Positions 1 to 10,050 of a stretch of DNA of 64,000 nt are shown here, piece after piece. Both the position numbers and the translations under genes were made by a program. Origin of the DNA: Forficula auricularia (taxonomy: Eukaryota > Arthropoda > Insecta > Dermaptera > Forficulidae); contig JALMQS010000128.1 of the NCBI GenBank assembly GCA_024734495.1, positions 19,595,573-19,659,572 on the forward strand, given 5' to 3'. The notes under the pieces are model-generated. The model did not search any database and was not told the DNA's origin. It worked only from the letters and a program-made list of their open reading frames with translations. Position 1 is the first letter of the stretch; each line of letters starts with the position of its first letter.

Positions 1-434
1 AGGAACAGCATACCTGCAGGGGTAACCAATTATTTTTTTTTTTTAATTAAAATGCTGATCTATATTTGCTTATTAATAGACCAAGCGAGCAATAAGTGAA
101 AGTTGTGTAATGAGTACACACACACACACACACGCACACACACCTGTTTTTATTAACTTTGTTACGAATTAATATATATATATAGTAACCTTCACATTCA
201 TTCAAGCACTTTCAGTTCATTAAAAGAAAAAAATAATAATAATTTGCACCCGTAATAGGAGCAAGGTAATTAATTATATTGTACTCTCGTAGTAAAAATA
301 CAAATATATTAACTTATTCGATTAAATGAAGAATTCTTGTATAGTAATACATATATACACCAGTGGCGGGCGGTGACTTTTCAACCAAGGGATGCTGTCA
401 AAAAAAGTACTGTTGATTTTTTTGAAATTTTATT
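1..434. repeat. AT-rich non-coding DNA with a CA microsatellite
   Basis: No gene is visible. A (CA)n tract with one CG interruption runs from about 115 to 144, and a short (TA)n lies near 172-183. At 361-380 the sequence CAGTGGCGGGCGGTGA resembles a hAT-type transposon end, but no partner end or target duplication was found. Confidence 0.6.
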
Positions 435-1342
435 TGCAGGGTATGGTCAAGTATTGTAATCGTGCATGAAAAAAGTGTTTTTTTTTCCTTATTTTTTTCG
501 AAATATCTCAAAAACGGCTGAAAATATTTTTGATTAAAAAAATTGAGATAAACCATGGCATTTTGCTCTACAAAAAAGCTCTAATAAGTGAACATCGAAA
601 AAATTATATTTTTTGAGATAATAATTGTTTTGTCAAAATGTCTGTTAGTCAAATTTTTGTGGACGAGCTAGCTCAAAAACTAGTCTGAATATCGAAACCA
701 AATTTCACCCGTAGTTTTGGTGTATTGAGATTGAGAGCTGATTAGATTTAGGTGCATATCGAGCCAACATTGTGGGGGGTTAAAAATTAAAAATCTATGC
801 CTTTTGAGGAAACTCAACCAAATTTTGCATACATAATCAGTGGACCCCCGGAAGTATAAAAATGCAAAAACTAACCACCCAAAATGGGTGGGGGGGGGGT
901 ATAAAAAAGGAAATCTTGCCCATTTACCAAACTCAAACAAATTTTGTATACATATTCAGTGGGACCCCAGAAGTATAAAAATGCAAAAACCAACCCCCCT
1001 ACATGTTTATAAATAATTTTAGGAGCCAGGTGTGAATATCGAAACCAAATTTCACACGTAGTTTTGGTTCATTGAGATTATGGGCTGAATAGATTTTGGT
1101 GAATATCGACCCAAAATTAAGTGCGGTGGAGGGGCGGTTAAAAATTAAAAATCTAGGCTATTTGAGCAAACGCAACCAAATTTTTTATACATAATCAGTG
1201 AGCCCCCAGAAGTCTAAAAATGCAGAAACTAACCCCCCTCCCCTACATGATTATAAATAATTTTATTAAATATAAGCGAGGAGCCAGATTGTAAGGTCAA
1301 GTCAAGTGGATGGCCACATCCAGAACACGTCAGATTACTTTA
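435..1342 (+). mobile_element. R1 repeat copy a (HINE/Helentron-like, non-autonomous)
   Basis: First of nine copies of one dispersed family (others near 9.3, 11.6, 27.7, 29.8, 38.6, 39.6, 42.5 and 50.2 kb). It starts at the conserved GGGTATGGTCAAGTATTG block. The middle has repeated units containing AAATTTTGTATACATAATCAG, and it ends near CAGAACACGTCAG. Short ORFs through the repeated units are shadows: related copies give similar peptides only because the DNA is repeated. Better copies have a terminal hairpin (CCATACAGGGTATGG) and ACTTTACCATACA as an inverted pair near both ends. That, with the internal tandem repeats, is the structure known for HINE/DINE-1 elements. The class assignment is inference. 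Confidence 0.7.
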
Positions 1343-1379
1343 AAGAAATATTTGAAATAACAGATAATATTTTATATCT

Positions 1380-1735
1380 GTCCGCCTCCGTGGTCTAATG
1401 GTCAGAGTAACTGACTGGCAACCCGGAGGTCTCGGGTTCGATTCCCGGCTATATCCAGACATTTTTTCTGTAAGTATAGGGTCTGGTAATAAAAATTAAG
1501 TGGAAGATAAATTTAACCGAATTTATCGCGCGGAGAATTTACCACTGCTCGAAGCCCCTAAAACCATAGTAAATTGGATATTGAATTGTATCTAAGTTTC
1601 TGAGATTGGCTTCGTGATCCCGGCTTCTTTTCCTTCTACTCTGTTCTTTTCACGATAGAGGGGCCAGCCCATACAGGCCTTTAGGGGATTCACCTTCTGG
1701 TGTATCTCCTTCTCACATCAATATCATTAAAAATA
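1380..1735 (+). mobile_element. SINE-A: tRNA-headed SINE with a LINE-B-type 3' tail
   Basis: The head (about 1,382-1,460) has a tRNA-like pol III promoter: an A-box-like GTGGTCTAATGG and the B box GGTTCGATTCC. The body (about 1,460-1,635) is unrecognised. The last about 100 bp (1,636-1,735), with GAGGGGCCAGCCCA, CCTTTAGGGGATTCACC and TCAATATCATTAAAAA, matches the 3' ends of the LINE-B copies at 37.91-38.00 kb and, inverted, at 60.55-60.63 kb. It finishes in A/TA-rich sequence. A clear target-site duplication was not found because the flanks are simple AT repeats. A functional tRNA is unlikely: the acceptor stem does not close. Confidence 0.8.
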
Positions 1736-1754
1736 TATATATATATATATACAT

Positions 1755-2990
1755 TGCGCTAGCTTTTTTGAATTCACCTCTTTTTCAGTCAGTACCAGCC
1801 TTCAAAAGACAGCTGTCAAAATTTCATGATATTCTATTCATTAGTTTGTGAGTTATTTTGCTAAGAGTGACTCTTTTCAGAGCAATGGATCAAAAACAAT
1901 TTCCTGTTTTAATTTTACACTGCTTGTTGATTGAAAAAATACCGTTCAAGCGAAGCAATGGCTTGAAAAGTGTTATGGGAACTCCTCTCCATCAGAAACA
2001 ACAATAAAATGTTGGTTTGCTGATTTCAAATGTGGTTGTAGGGAGACCGATGATGCAGAACGCAGTGGACATCCAAATGAGGCGGCAACACCAGAAAACA
2101 TCAAAAAAAATCCACAAAATCGTTTTGAATGATCCAAAAGCGAAGCTGCGTGTGTTAGCTGACATCGTAAAGATATCAAAAGAACGTGTTGGCTTTATAT
2201 TACATGAGCATTTAAGTATGAGAAAGCTCTGTTCAAAGAGGGTGACCAAAAACAACAACGTGTTGATGATTCTGAGCAGTGTTTGGATATGTTTAAAAGT
2301 AAGAAACCGGAATTTATGCGTCGATATGTGACAATGGATGAAACATGGGTCCATCACTTCAGTTCGGAATCAAAACGATCGTCATCTGAGTGGACATCAA
2401 CTGGTGAACCTTGTCCAAAGCGCCCAAAAGCACAACAATCGGCTGGAAAGTTTATGGCCTCGGTATTTTGGGATGTGCGTCGTGTAATATTCATCGACTA
2501 TCTTGAGAAGGTAAATACCATCAACAGTGAATATTATATAGCGTTATTGGAGCGTTTGAAGGCCGAAATTGCAAAGAAACGTCCCCATTTGAAGAAGAAA
2601 AAAGTGATGTTTCATCAAGACAACGCACCGTGTCACAAATCAATCAAAACAATGGCAAAACTACATGAAGTGAACTTCGAATTGCTACCACATCCACCGT
2701 ATTCGCCAGATTTGGCTCCCAGCGACTACTGGCTGTTCGCAGACCTCAAAAAATGCTCGCCGGTAAGAAATTTCGAACGAATGAACAGGTTATCGCTGAA
2801 ACTGAGGCCTACTATATTTTGAGGCAAAAGATAAATCATTCTACAAAAGTGGTATCGAAATGTTAAAATGGCGCTGGAATGATTGCGTTGCTCTTGATGG
2901 AGATTACGTTGATGAATAAAGCTAATTTTGAACAAAAAAAAACGTGTTTTCTTTGTTAGGCCCGGAACTTTTCAGCCCATGTGGTGGTAT
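1755..2990 (+). mobile_element. mariner-family DNA transposon, 5' end missing
   Basis: The element holds a mariner transposase relic (separate entry). A typical mariner inverted-repeat end lies at about 2,957-2,986 (TTAGGCCCGGAACTTTTCAG, then CCCATGTGG), next to TA repeats. The matching left inverted repeat, which would begin with a complement of that sequence, is absent. The left flank is a (TA)n tract followed directly by untranslated leader. The copy is therefore non-mobile, with its left end lost or overwritten by the SINE-A/TA tract junction. Confidence 0.85.
1885..2919 (+). pseudogene. mariner transposase relic (D,D34D)
   Basis: A mariner transposase cuts and pastes its element at TA sites using three aspartates. 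All three are visible in the best reading frame (2,283-2,822): MDETW, HQDNAPCH and SPDLAPSDYWLF, with 34 residues between the second and third, the mariner D,D34D spacing. The start is the ATG at 1,885. The N-terminal helix-turn-helix half is read in other frames: frameshifts are seen near 1,938 (A run), near 2,106 (one extra A in an A run) and near 2,240 (short deletion in the linker). More disruptions occur near 2,750 and 2,815, and the ancestral stop is TAA at 2,917-2,919. With at least five disruptions and no left inverted repeat, this is a dead copy. The family assignment is secure; the subfamily (mellifera-like) is from memory of sequence style only. Confidence 0.9.
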
Positions 2991-2999
2991 ATATATATT

Positions 3000-3221
3000 A
3001 CTCGTATGACTTTTATTTATTTATTTATTGATATACTCACTGAAAGCAGTTTGGCTGAATTGTCCGTGGGCGTCTATTCTAAGGACTAGGAGTAGCAGCA
3101 GGAGACACGTGACCCTCGCCATTATTAGCACAATCTGAAAGACAGGGGTAGGCATTTTAGAAAAGTATTTAAATATTAGAAGTAGATAAGTCCTTTAAAA
3201 AAAAAATCTATATCTACCTAA
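3000..3221. other. No gene seen
   Basis: Short AT-rich stretch between the mariner relic and the palindromic element. A (TTTA)n run lies near 3,010-3,030. Nothing coding or repeat-like was recognised. Confidence 0.5.
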
Positions 3222-3895
3222 CTCAAAAACAATTGATTATATGAAAGAAAGTTTCAAATAAAAGTCTATTTATATCAAGGGGCGAACTAAACTATGCTAT
3301 TTTTTGTCGACCTAGAACAAGCTTTCAAGGGTATTTCTAGATCAAGTTCTGTTTTTAGATAGAAACCTATATGTTTCTGTACATATTCGTAATCTAGAAA
3401 CAAAACTGAACAACTTTTATTAGAACTATTTTTTTATACGACATCAAATTAAAAAAATATTAAATCAATTAGATCTCAAAAAATTCTAATAATTATTTTT
3501 AACAATCATTCAACTTAATTATCAAATATTTAAATATTAAATAATTAATTATTATTAAATTATTTATTTAAGTATCAATTATTTAATCTTTATTATTTGA
3601 TAATTAAGTTGAATGATTGTTAAAGATAATTATTAAAAAAATTTTGAGATCTAATGATTTAATATTTTTAATTATTTGATGTCGTATAAAAAATAGTTCT
3701 TATGAAAGTTGTTCAGTATTTTTTCTAGATTCAGAATATTTACAGAAACATATAGGGTTCCGTTTAAAAAACAGAACTTGACCTCGAAATACCCTTGAAA
3801 GCTTTGTTCTAGGTCGGCAAACAATAACATAGTTTAGTTTCCCCCCTCATATGAATAAACTTTTATTTGAAACTTCTCACCCGTATACTTACGCA
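3222..3895. repeat. E1: long palindromic DNA element, coreless
   Basis: Two arms of about 320 bp (3,225-3,550 and about 3,585-3,890) are near-complete reverse complements. One reads CTAGAACAAGCTTTCAAGGG and the other CCTTGAAAGCTTTGTTCTAG. The same arm sequence forms the long terminal inverted repeats of E2 (18,445-19,713), which has a transposase fragment between its arms. E1 therefore looks like a core-deleted derivative of the E family. The right tip reads CTCACCCGTATA, matching the E2 tip. The short AT-rich centre would form the loop of a large cruciform. Confidence 0.8.
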
Positions 3896-3911
3896 TATAT
3901 GATTTTTTTAA

Positions 3912-3985
3912 TTTTATAGCCCACTATAATAGTTCATGACAAATAAAATTTATTAAAATTTAAATGATTATCTATATTAAAACCA
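3912..3985 (+). repeat. Single SatA (65-bp) monomer
   Basis: Contains the SatA core AGTTCATGACAAATAAAATT then TATTAAAATT, as in the tandem array at 14,711-15,345. It is followed by AT-rich sequence with no gene to about 4,310. A short GC patch at 4,000-4,030 (CCAGGGGCTTCGCAGCTGG) may be a Helitron-tip remnant but is too short to call. Confidence 0.65.
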
Positions 3986-4309
3986 GTTTAAAACCCACAT
4001 GGGATTCCAGGGGCTTCGCAGCTGGTACTATTTATTATTTAGTATAATAAATTAACAGGCAAAAGTAAAGACTTTCTCGAAACAAGTTTACGGTGGTCTT
4101 TTTGTGGAAATTTTACGAATTAATTTTTATTTATTTATTTATTTTCTAGAGTTACACTGAATAATAAAACGTGACAGTATTAGTAAAATAAATAAGATAT
4201 TATATACAAAATTGAAATTTAGAATTAATTTATTTATTTATTTTCCTAGAAATCAAAAATTATTCTAAAATTTATTTTTATTAATTGATTGTTTTTTTTT
4301 ATATATATA

Positions 4310-6115
4310 TATTTTAAAACCCACTAATAGTTCATTATAAATACTCTATAATATAATAAAATTAGGAAATTTGATTGATGAATTGGATTGGAGGAGAGGA
4401 GATGATTGGAATCCAATCGACTTGATTGGGGAATAATGGAATTGAAATAATTATCGGAAAAGAGGTTTTTTTATCTAATTAGATTTTTCCTCTTATTAAA
4501 AACAAGGACTAAAGATGAATAAGGACACTCGATGGTGGAGAAGCAATCTCCGGAATCGAAGCTAAAATACAATGTATACATTAATTAATGTAAAATAATT
4601 GGTTTAATAAAAATTTAATTTAATTTATTTGATTATTAATAACACGGACTGGGGGGGTCAGATAGGCTAGGTGGTAGCGTGTCATCCTGCTAACCAAGTG
4701 GACCCGGGTTCGAATCCGACTCAAGGCATCCGGATAAAATCTGGCCCCCGGGGTAGGGACAAATTTAAATAAAATAAATAGTATCGTAAATGGCTTATGG
4801 CTAGAAAGGCCGAAAAGCAAAAAAAAACACGGACTAAAAACATTAACGCAAGCCAAGATCAAGAACAGTCGATTGTGGGGAAGTAATCTCCGAAGTCGAA
4901 GCTCAAATAAAATGTATACGTTAATCCATGTAAAATAATCGGTTCAATAAAATTTATTTATTTAATTGATTATTAAAAACATGCACTAAAAACATTATCG
5001 CAAGCCCGAGAAGATCAAGAACAGTCGATTGTGGGGAAGTAATCTCCGAAGTCGAAGCTCAAATAAAATGTATACGTTAATCCATGTAAAACAATTGGTT
5101 CAATAAAATTTATTTATCTATTATTATTAAATTTAATTGAATAGGAGTGTTTTCTCTTTAAGATCAACTAAAAGAAAATTTTAACAAATTTACTTTAATT
5201 AATTTATAGTTTTTTTATTTTTTATTTTTTATTTTTTTTTATATTTTAAAACCCACAAATATTTTATTATAAATACTTTATAATATAATAAAATTAGGAA
5301 ATTTAAATGATTGGAGTGAGCGTGGAGAACGGGGAATGACCAATCGACTTGATTGGGGAATAATGGAATTGAAATAATTATCGGAAAAGAGGTTTTTTTA
5401 TCTAATTAGATTTTTCCTCTTATTAAAAACAAGGACTAAAGATGAATAAGGACACTCGATGGTGGAGAAGTAATCTCCGGAATCGAAGCAAAAGATACAA
5501 TGTATACATTAATTAATGTAAAATAATTGGTTTAATAAAATTTATTTAAATGATTAGGATGGAAATTGATTGGATTATGGAATTGAAATAATTATCGTAA
5601 AAGAGGTTTTTTTATTTAATTAGATTTTTCCTCTTATTAAAAACAAGGACTAAAGATGAATAAGGACACTCGATGGTGGAGAAGTAATCTCCGGAATCGA
5701 AGCAAAAAATACAATGTATACATTAATTAATGTAAAATAATTGGTTTAATAAAATTTATTTAAATGATTAGGATGGAAATTGATTGGATTATGGAATTGA
5801 AATAATTATCGGAAAAGAGGTTTTTTTATTTAATTAGTTTTTTCCTCTTATTAAAAACAAGGACTAAAGATGAATAAGGACACTCGATGGTGGAGTAATC
5901 TCCGGAATCGAAGCAAAAATACAATGTATACATTAACTCATGTAAAATAATTGGTTTAATTTAAATGATTAGGGGTGTTTTCTCTTGAAGACTTAGTGAT
6001 AGACAATTTTAATAAATTTCCTTTTATTAATTAATTTTTTTTTATATTTTAAAACCCACTAATAGTTCATTATAAATACTATTATATATTAAAATTAGAT
6101 AATTTAATTAATTAG
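4310..6115 (+). repeat. SatB: 214-bp tandem repeat and variants, with SatA monomers
   Basis: Units share AATAATTATCGGAAAAGAGG, CTCGATGGTGGAGAAG, AATCTCCGGAATCGAAG and CAATGTATACATTAATTAAT. The marker GAAATAATTA lies at 5,371, 5,585 and 5,799, a spacing of exactly 214 bp twice, with another unit at 4,444. A variant (CAGTCGATTGTGGGGAAG) occurs at 4,861 and 5,017, spaced 156 bp. SatA monomers precede units near 4,310-4,370 and 5,240-5,310 and follow near 6,040-6,110. Other single copies lie at 41,215-41,410 and, inverted, 57,985-58,240. No ORF runs through the units. Whether this is a satellite or fragments of a larger element is open. Confidence 0.8.
4651..4825 (+). mobile_element. SINE-B: short tRNA-headed SINE with perfect 10-bp target duplication
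   Basis: The head has an A-box-like GGCTAGGTGGTAGCG and the B box GGTTCGAATCC. The 3' part reads ATGGCTTATGGCTAGAAAGG and ends in an A-rich tail. The element is flanked on both sides by AACACGGACT (4,641-4,650 and 4,826-4,835), a perfect target-site duplication showing it inserted into an existing SatB unit. A second, truncated copy occurs inverted at 22,613-22,704. ORFs across it on the minus strand are shadows. Confidence 0.9.
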
Positions 6116-6960
6116 TGGGTGTTTTCTAATAAAATTCAACGCTGATTCAAATTCCGAATAAAGTAATTTATTAGAACGTCATTTTTATCCTCTTTAAAAA
6201 CACGACGATTCGGAAGATTGTCTCTCCTTCTTCGGGGCTTAAAAGAGTCAACAAAATAACTTTTGGGTGTATTAATATTATTTTTCATAAAAATACTTTG
6301 TGCACATCGATGCCTCCTTGATAATGGCAGAAGAGAGTCATCAAAACGTTGCCAAAAAAATTAAAAATAATATTTTCGGCCATGTACATAGTTAAGATGT
6401 CTAAACAAACAAACAACCGAATGAGTGGACGCCCTATTAAAGACGATTGCCCTCTAATTAATTAGACGATAAGAGCAGGACATAAACCGGTTAAGCAGCC
6501 GGTTCTTTGCACTCACAAAAAGCCATCTATATAGATATTTAATTAAAACATTATTTATTCTGAAATTTCGGATTCTTTTGACCTCGAAATTGGTGAAATT
6601 CGTTAGAAAAGAGAAAAAAGAGCGGGGAGTTTCTATTGGACGCCGAAATCAAGACGTGACGAGCCCCCCTTGCCATTTGGTGACGTCACAAACAAGTTAG
6701 GATTATCTCTATTGGCAAAACCTACAATATAATATATTTATATATATTTTACAAAAGGTTAATAACTCTCTCTGGAGGCGAATTGAAAATTACACACGAC
6801 ATTTTCTATAAAAATAAACTGGTGTGTGCACCACGCCATGCGACTTTCATTTTTACAGCCTTTCTTTCTTTTTTCGAAATCATCTTAGCAATGATTCAAA
6901 AAGCTCGACTCACTTTTAAATAGCTAAATCGCCTGAATCATAAATTGAATTTGAATATAC
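6116..6960. other. Unassigned DNA with a promoter-like patch
   Basis: No gene recognised. At 6,300-6,360 a degenerate CTTGATAATGG ... CAAAACGTTGCC block resembles the hammerhead-like motifs at 28.3 and 42.2 kb but has lost key bases. At 6,630-6,720 there are inverted CCAAT-type boxes (CTATTGG at two places) and a perfect CRE (TGACGTCA) close together. This could be a promoter or chance. Confidence 0.35.
6681..6688. promoter_or_regulatory. CRE palindrome TGACGTCA
   Basis: Perfect cAMP-response-element palindrome, flanked within 50 bp by two ATTGG (inverted CCAAT) motifs in a locally GC-richer stretch. CREB/ATF-type bZIP proteins bind this sequence. No transcript start or exon could be tied to it, so function is speculative. 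Confidence 0.3.
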
Positions 6961-7620
6961 TATTGAATATAACGAGGGGTCGGTAGCGCAATCGGTTAAA
7001 TCACCAACTTTTCTAATCCGATTAGGAGAACATCAACCTAGACTTCATCAGTTGGATCCCAGCAAGAAGCAAAGTGAATTAATTTGAAAATAATAAATAA
7101 CCGGCCCCTCGGCTCCAGAAACTGACAATCTCTGGTTCTACAAAACCTCGCGCATGCGCAGGACAAAATTTCGTAACAAGCAACCATAAATCGTGAGAGG
7201 AAAAACAAGATTACCCCAGGTGGTAACCAATCCACCCACCCTCGAGTGGCAACCGGGCATTCAGATTCTGGGGGATCCGGACCATCACGAAGTCAAGGAA
7301 GAAACAATGGAAGAATAACACAAAAAATCCATACATACCTGGGCACCTTTAACATCAACACACTCATCCGGCCAGGAAAAATTACCTGACCATGGAAAAT
7401 CGCTATACCTAATCAAATTAAATATTCTGTTTTTACTTATAATATTATTAATACTAATAATTCGGTTGCTTGAAATTACCTTACTAACGAAATGGGGAAC
7501 AAAAAATTTATTAGATCTCTCTTATATAATCGAAATTGGGTCAGTTTAGAGATTGGGAAAATAAAAATAGATAATACTATTATAATAAAATCTATTTCTT
7601 TCACATATATTAACATAATA

Positions 7621-7668
7621 CAGGGGTGTCTAATCGGCGGCCCGCGGGCCGCATGCGGCCCAGCCCTA
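7621..7668 (+). mobile_element. hAT-type transposon terminus
   Basis: Begins CAGGGGTGTCTAATCGG and continues into the GC-rich palindrome GGCCCGCGGGCCGCATGCGG. This is the style of hAT (Charlie/Tip100-like) ends, and similar CAGGGGTG starts occur at 29,587 and 35,055. No opposite end or 8-bp duplication was found, so only one end survives. Confidence 0.5.
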
Positions 7669-7802
7669 AGTTGAATGCGACTCGACACAAAATCGCAAAT
7701 TTCTTAAAAACTTTGAAATATTTTGATATATATTAATCAATTATTTGATTCTTACTAGGTTGCCATGGCAACAACAATGTAATTATTATTATTTTTTTTT
7801 TT

Positions 7803-8128
7803 TGCGTTTGGACCCTTGGGATCACGCAAAGCTTGATGTCTCTTTCTGGTTGGACCTTCTACGCCTCTATCTTTTTTCGGAACGTGTTATCGAGTTCCAT
7901 AGTCAGGCTATGTAATTTTCCTGGCCGGATGAGTGTGTTGATATTAAAGGTGCCCAGGTAGGTATGGATTTTTGGCGTTATTCTTCCATTGTTTCTTCTT
8001 TGATTTCGTGATGGTCCGGGTCCCCCAGAATCAGAATGCCCGGTTGCCACTCCAGGGTGGTTGAGTTGGTTACCACCTGCGGTAATCTTGTTTTGCCTCT
8101 CACGATTCATGGTTGCTTGTTACGAAAT
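7803..8128 (-). pseudogene. RTE-type endonuclease N-terminal fragment (inverted copy)
   Basis: Read on the minus strand, this gives a peptide with HTYLGTFNINTLIRPGKL, matching the opening of the apurinic-like endonuclease domain of RTE-type LINEs (the GT(F/W)N(V/I)(R/N)TL ... GK style). The frame then runs about 20 residues into a stop. It is bounded by the poly-T/(ATT)n tract at 7,784-7,802, the complement of the SINE-C tail. Its right boundary abuts a forward copy, making an imperfect palindrome of about 300 bp per arm. No catalytic endonuclease residues are present in this short part, and no reverse transcriptase follows. Confidence 0.65.
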
Positions 8129-8411
8129 TTTACCCCAGATGGTAACCAATCCACCCACCCTCAAGTGGCAACCGGGCATTCAGATTCTGGGGGATCCGGA
8201 CCATCACGAAGTCAAGGAAGAAACAATGGAAGAATAACACCAAAAATCCATACATACCTGGGCACCTTTAACATCAACACACTCATCCGGCCAGGAAAAA
8301 TTACCTGACCATGGAACTCGATAACACGTTCCGGAAAAAGATAGAGGTGTGGAAAGTCCAACCAGAAAGAGACATCAATCTTTGCTTGATCCCAAGGGTC
8401 CAAACGCAACA
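8129..8411 (+). pseudogene. RTE-type endonuclease N-terminal fragment (forward copy)
   Basis: Mirror partner of the previous entry. It encodes the same HTYLGTFNINTLIRPGK stretch on the plus strand, then loses the frame (a missing segment after GK relative to the inverted copy). It ends with CCCAAGGGTCCAAACGCAAC and the (AAT)n tail. The first copy at 7,086-7,390 stops just after the same endonuclease start. Confidence 0.6.
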
Positions 8412-8473
8412 AATAATAATAATAATTGAATATAACTCATTACTATCGTGAGAAATGGTTAAAGCCGTTTCTA

Positions 8474-8900
8474 ACCGACTTCAAAAAATGAGGAGATTCT
8501 CAATTCGACTGAATTCTTTTTTTGTGTGTCTATGTTACCTGATATCTTCGCTAATTGTTAACCGATTTTGATGATTTTTTTATTGGAAAGAGGGAACCTT
8601 AGGGGTGGTGCCATATTAATTTGGTCAAGTTCTGATGATATGATCAACGACGAAATAACGTAAATCTCCAATTCTTATGAGCAAATAATCGAAATTATAA
8701 TAAATAAAATCTTTAATAAAAAAAATCTTAAAACATTCATTTAAAACCCGTTAACGTTTCGAGAGAATTTCTATATTTATGAATTGAATTTTATTATCAT
8801 TTTCTGATTCATTCCCCCGACGCTTTCTCTTACGAGATGCATGCAAGGTATTATATTAAGTCACTATTAATAACATCACTAAAAAGAAAAAAAGAAAAAT
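8474..8900 (+). repeat. F module of the ACCGACTTC repeat family
   Basis: Begins ACCGACTTCAAAAAATGAGG, then continues through the conserved ACCTGATATC/AACCGATTTTGATGA blocks to TAACATCACTAAAAAG. The same module lies beside the palindromic G module in seven places (here; 21.4, 23.3, 44.6, 45.15, 45.5 and 46.3 kb). It translates to shadow ORFs such as those near 21.6, 45.3 and 45.6 kb. No real coding potential was seen. Confidence 0.7.
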
Positions 8901-8920
8901 AATTTTTTTAAAAAAATAAA

Positions 8921-9263
8921 ACCGAATTCAAAAAATTTAAATGGAACAAATAAAATAATAAGATTTCAAAAATCAAATAAAATCCACTAAAAGGTTTAAA
9001 ATAAACATGAAATTACTTTTTGAAGTCGGTGCCAAACAAACTATACCTATAATCGAGCTTACCCGCCAAATGTACAAAGTAAAATCCGTCGAATTCGATT
9101 CATAAAATGTATATGTTTGGCACCGACTTCAAAAAGTGATTTCATGTTAATATTTCAACATTTAGTTGCAACTAAATAAGATAATTATTCTTTTAGTATA
9201 TTTTATTTTAGTTTTGAGTTTTTATTATTTTATTTGTTGCATTTAAATTTTTTGTAGCTGATT
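8921..9263. mobile_element. G module: palindromic ACCGACTTC element, copy 1
   Basis: A palindrome of about 340 bp, starting ACCGAATTC (degenerate) and ending near 9,263 with a decayed complement. The inner inverted pair TTTTTGAAGTCGGTGCCAAA / TTTGGCACCGACTTCAAAAA surrounds a GC-richer centre (AAGCTTACCCGCCAA style). Sister copies at 21.0, 23.7, 44.2, 44.8, 45.8 and 46.9 kb share all four ACCGACTTC positions. It has no ORF, so it is a miniature non-autonomous element. Confidence 0.75.
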
Positions 9264-9332
9264 TTATATTTTTTATAAAAATAAAGTTATGAGTTTATTT
9301 TAACTGGCCAATAATATTGCTTGTAATTGAAA

Positions 9333-10050
9333 AAAATAAGCTGACGTGTTCTGATGTGGCCATCCACTTGACTTTACCATAATAACCCGGCCCCCATTCC
9401 TTATATTTAATATTTAATAAAATTATTTATAATCATGTAGGGGAGGGGTTAGTTTTTCCATTTTTAGACTCCTGTGTGCCCACTGATTATGTATATAAAA
9501 TTTGGTTGAGTTTGGTACAAGAGCCTATATTTTAATTTTTTGACCCCCCCCCCCCCTCTATATTTTAGGCTGTTAATTTGTGCATTTTTAGACTTTTGGG
9601 GGCCCACTGATTATGTATTCAAAATTTAGTTGAGTTTGCTCAAATGGGCTAGATTTTTAATTTTTAACCCCCCCCCCTCCATCCCCCTTAATTGTGGGTC
9701 GATATGCACCAAAATCTATTCAGCTCTTAATCTCAATGCGCCAAAACTACGTGTGAAATTTGGTTTCGATATTCAAACTAGTTTTTGAGCTAGCTCAGTC
9801 CACAAAAATTTGATAACGCACAGACTAACAGACATTTTGACAAAACAATTATTATTTCAAAAAATATAATTTTTTTGATGTTCACTTATTAGAGCTTTTT
9901 TGTAGACCGAAATGCCATGGTTTTGCTCAATTTTTTTTAATCAAAATACTTCCTACCGTTTTTGAGATATTTCGAAATAAAGAAGGAAAAAATCCACTTT
10001 TTTCATGCACGATTACAATACTTGGCCATACCCTGTATGGTAAAGTAAAA
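9333..10050 (-). mobile_element. R1 repeat copy b, full-length, inverted
   Basis: Runs from AATAAGCTGACGTGTTCTGA at the left to the terminal hairpin CCATACCCTGTATGG followed by TAAAGTAAAA at the right. Both ends and the ACTTTACCAT subterminal motif are visible, so this copy helps define the element: about 720 bp. The C- and T-runs at 9,546-9,556 and 9,668-9,678 mark the internal tandem units. Confidence 0.75.

Larger units (their letters stand above)
6974..8424 (+). mobile_element. SINE-C/RTE composite insertion flanked by a 12-bp duplication
   Basis: The 12-mer ATTGAATATAAC lies immediately before (6,962-6,973) and after (8,425-8,436) this block, so it looks like one target-site duplication around the whole insertion. 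The insert starts with a tRNA-like head (A-box-like GGTAGCGCAATCGG; degenerate B box near 7,050). It continues into a body that encodes the start of an RTE-type endonuclease and ends in an (AAT)n tail. The body occurs three times: 7,086-7,390 (+), 7,803-8,128 (-) and 8,129-8,411 (+). The middle also holds a hAT-like end at 7,621. It is a rearranged, inactive composite. Confidence 0.75.

Noticed and set aside
680..940. 86-codon minus frame, similar to frames at 27.6-27.8 and 43.0-43.2 kb
   Set aside because: The similarity comes from R1 internal units; copies have indels not in multiples of three and C/G runs of varying length.
1382..1460. tRNA gene at the SINE-A head
   Set aside because: A and B boxes are present but the acceptor stem does not pair and the sequence runs into a SINE body and LINE tail.
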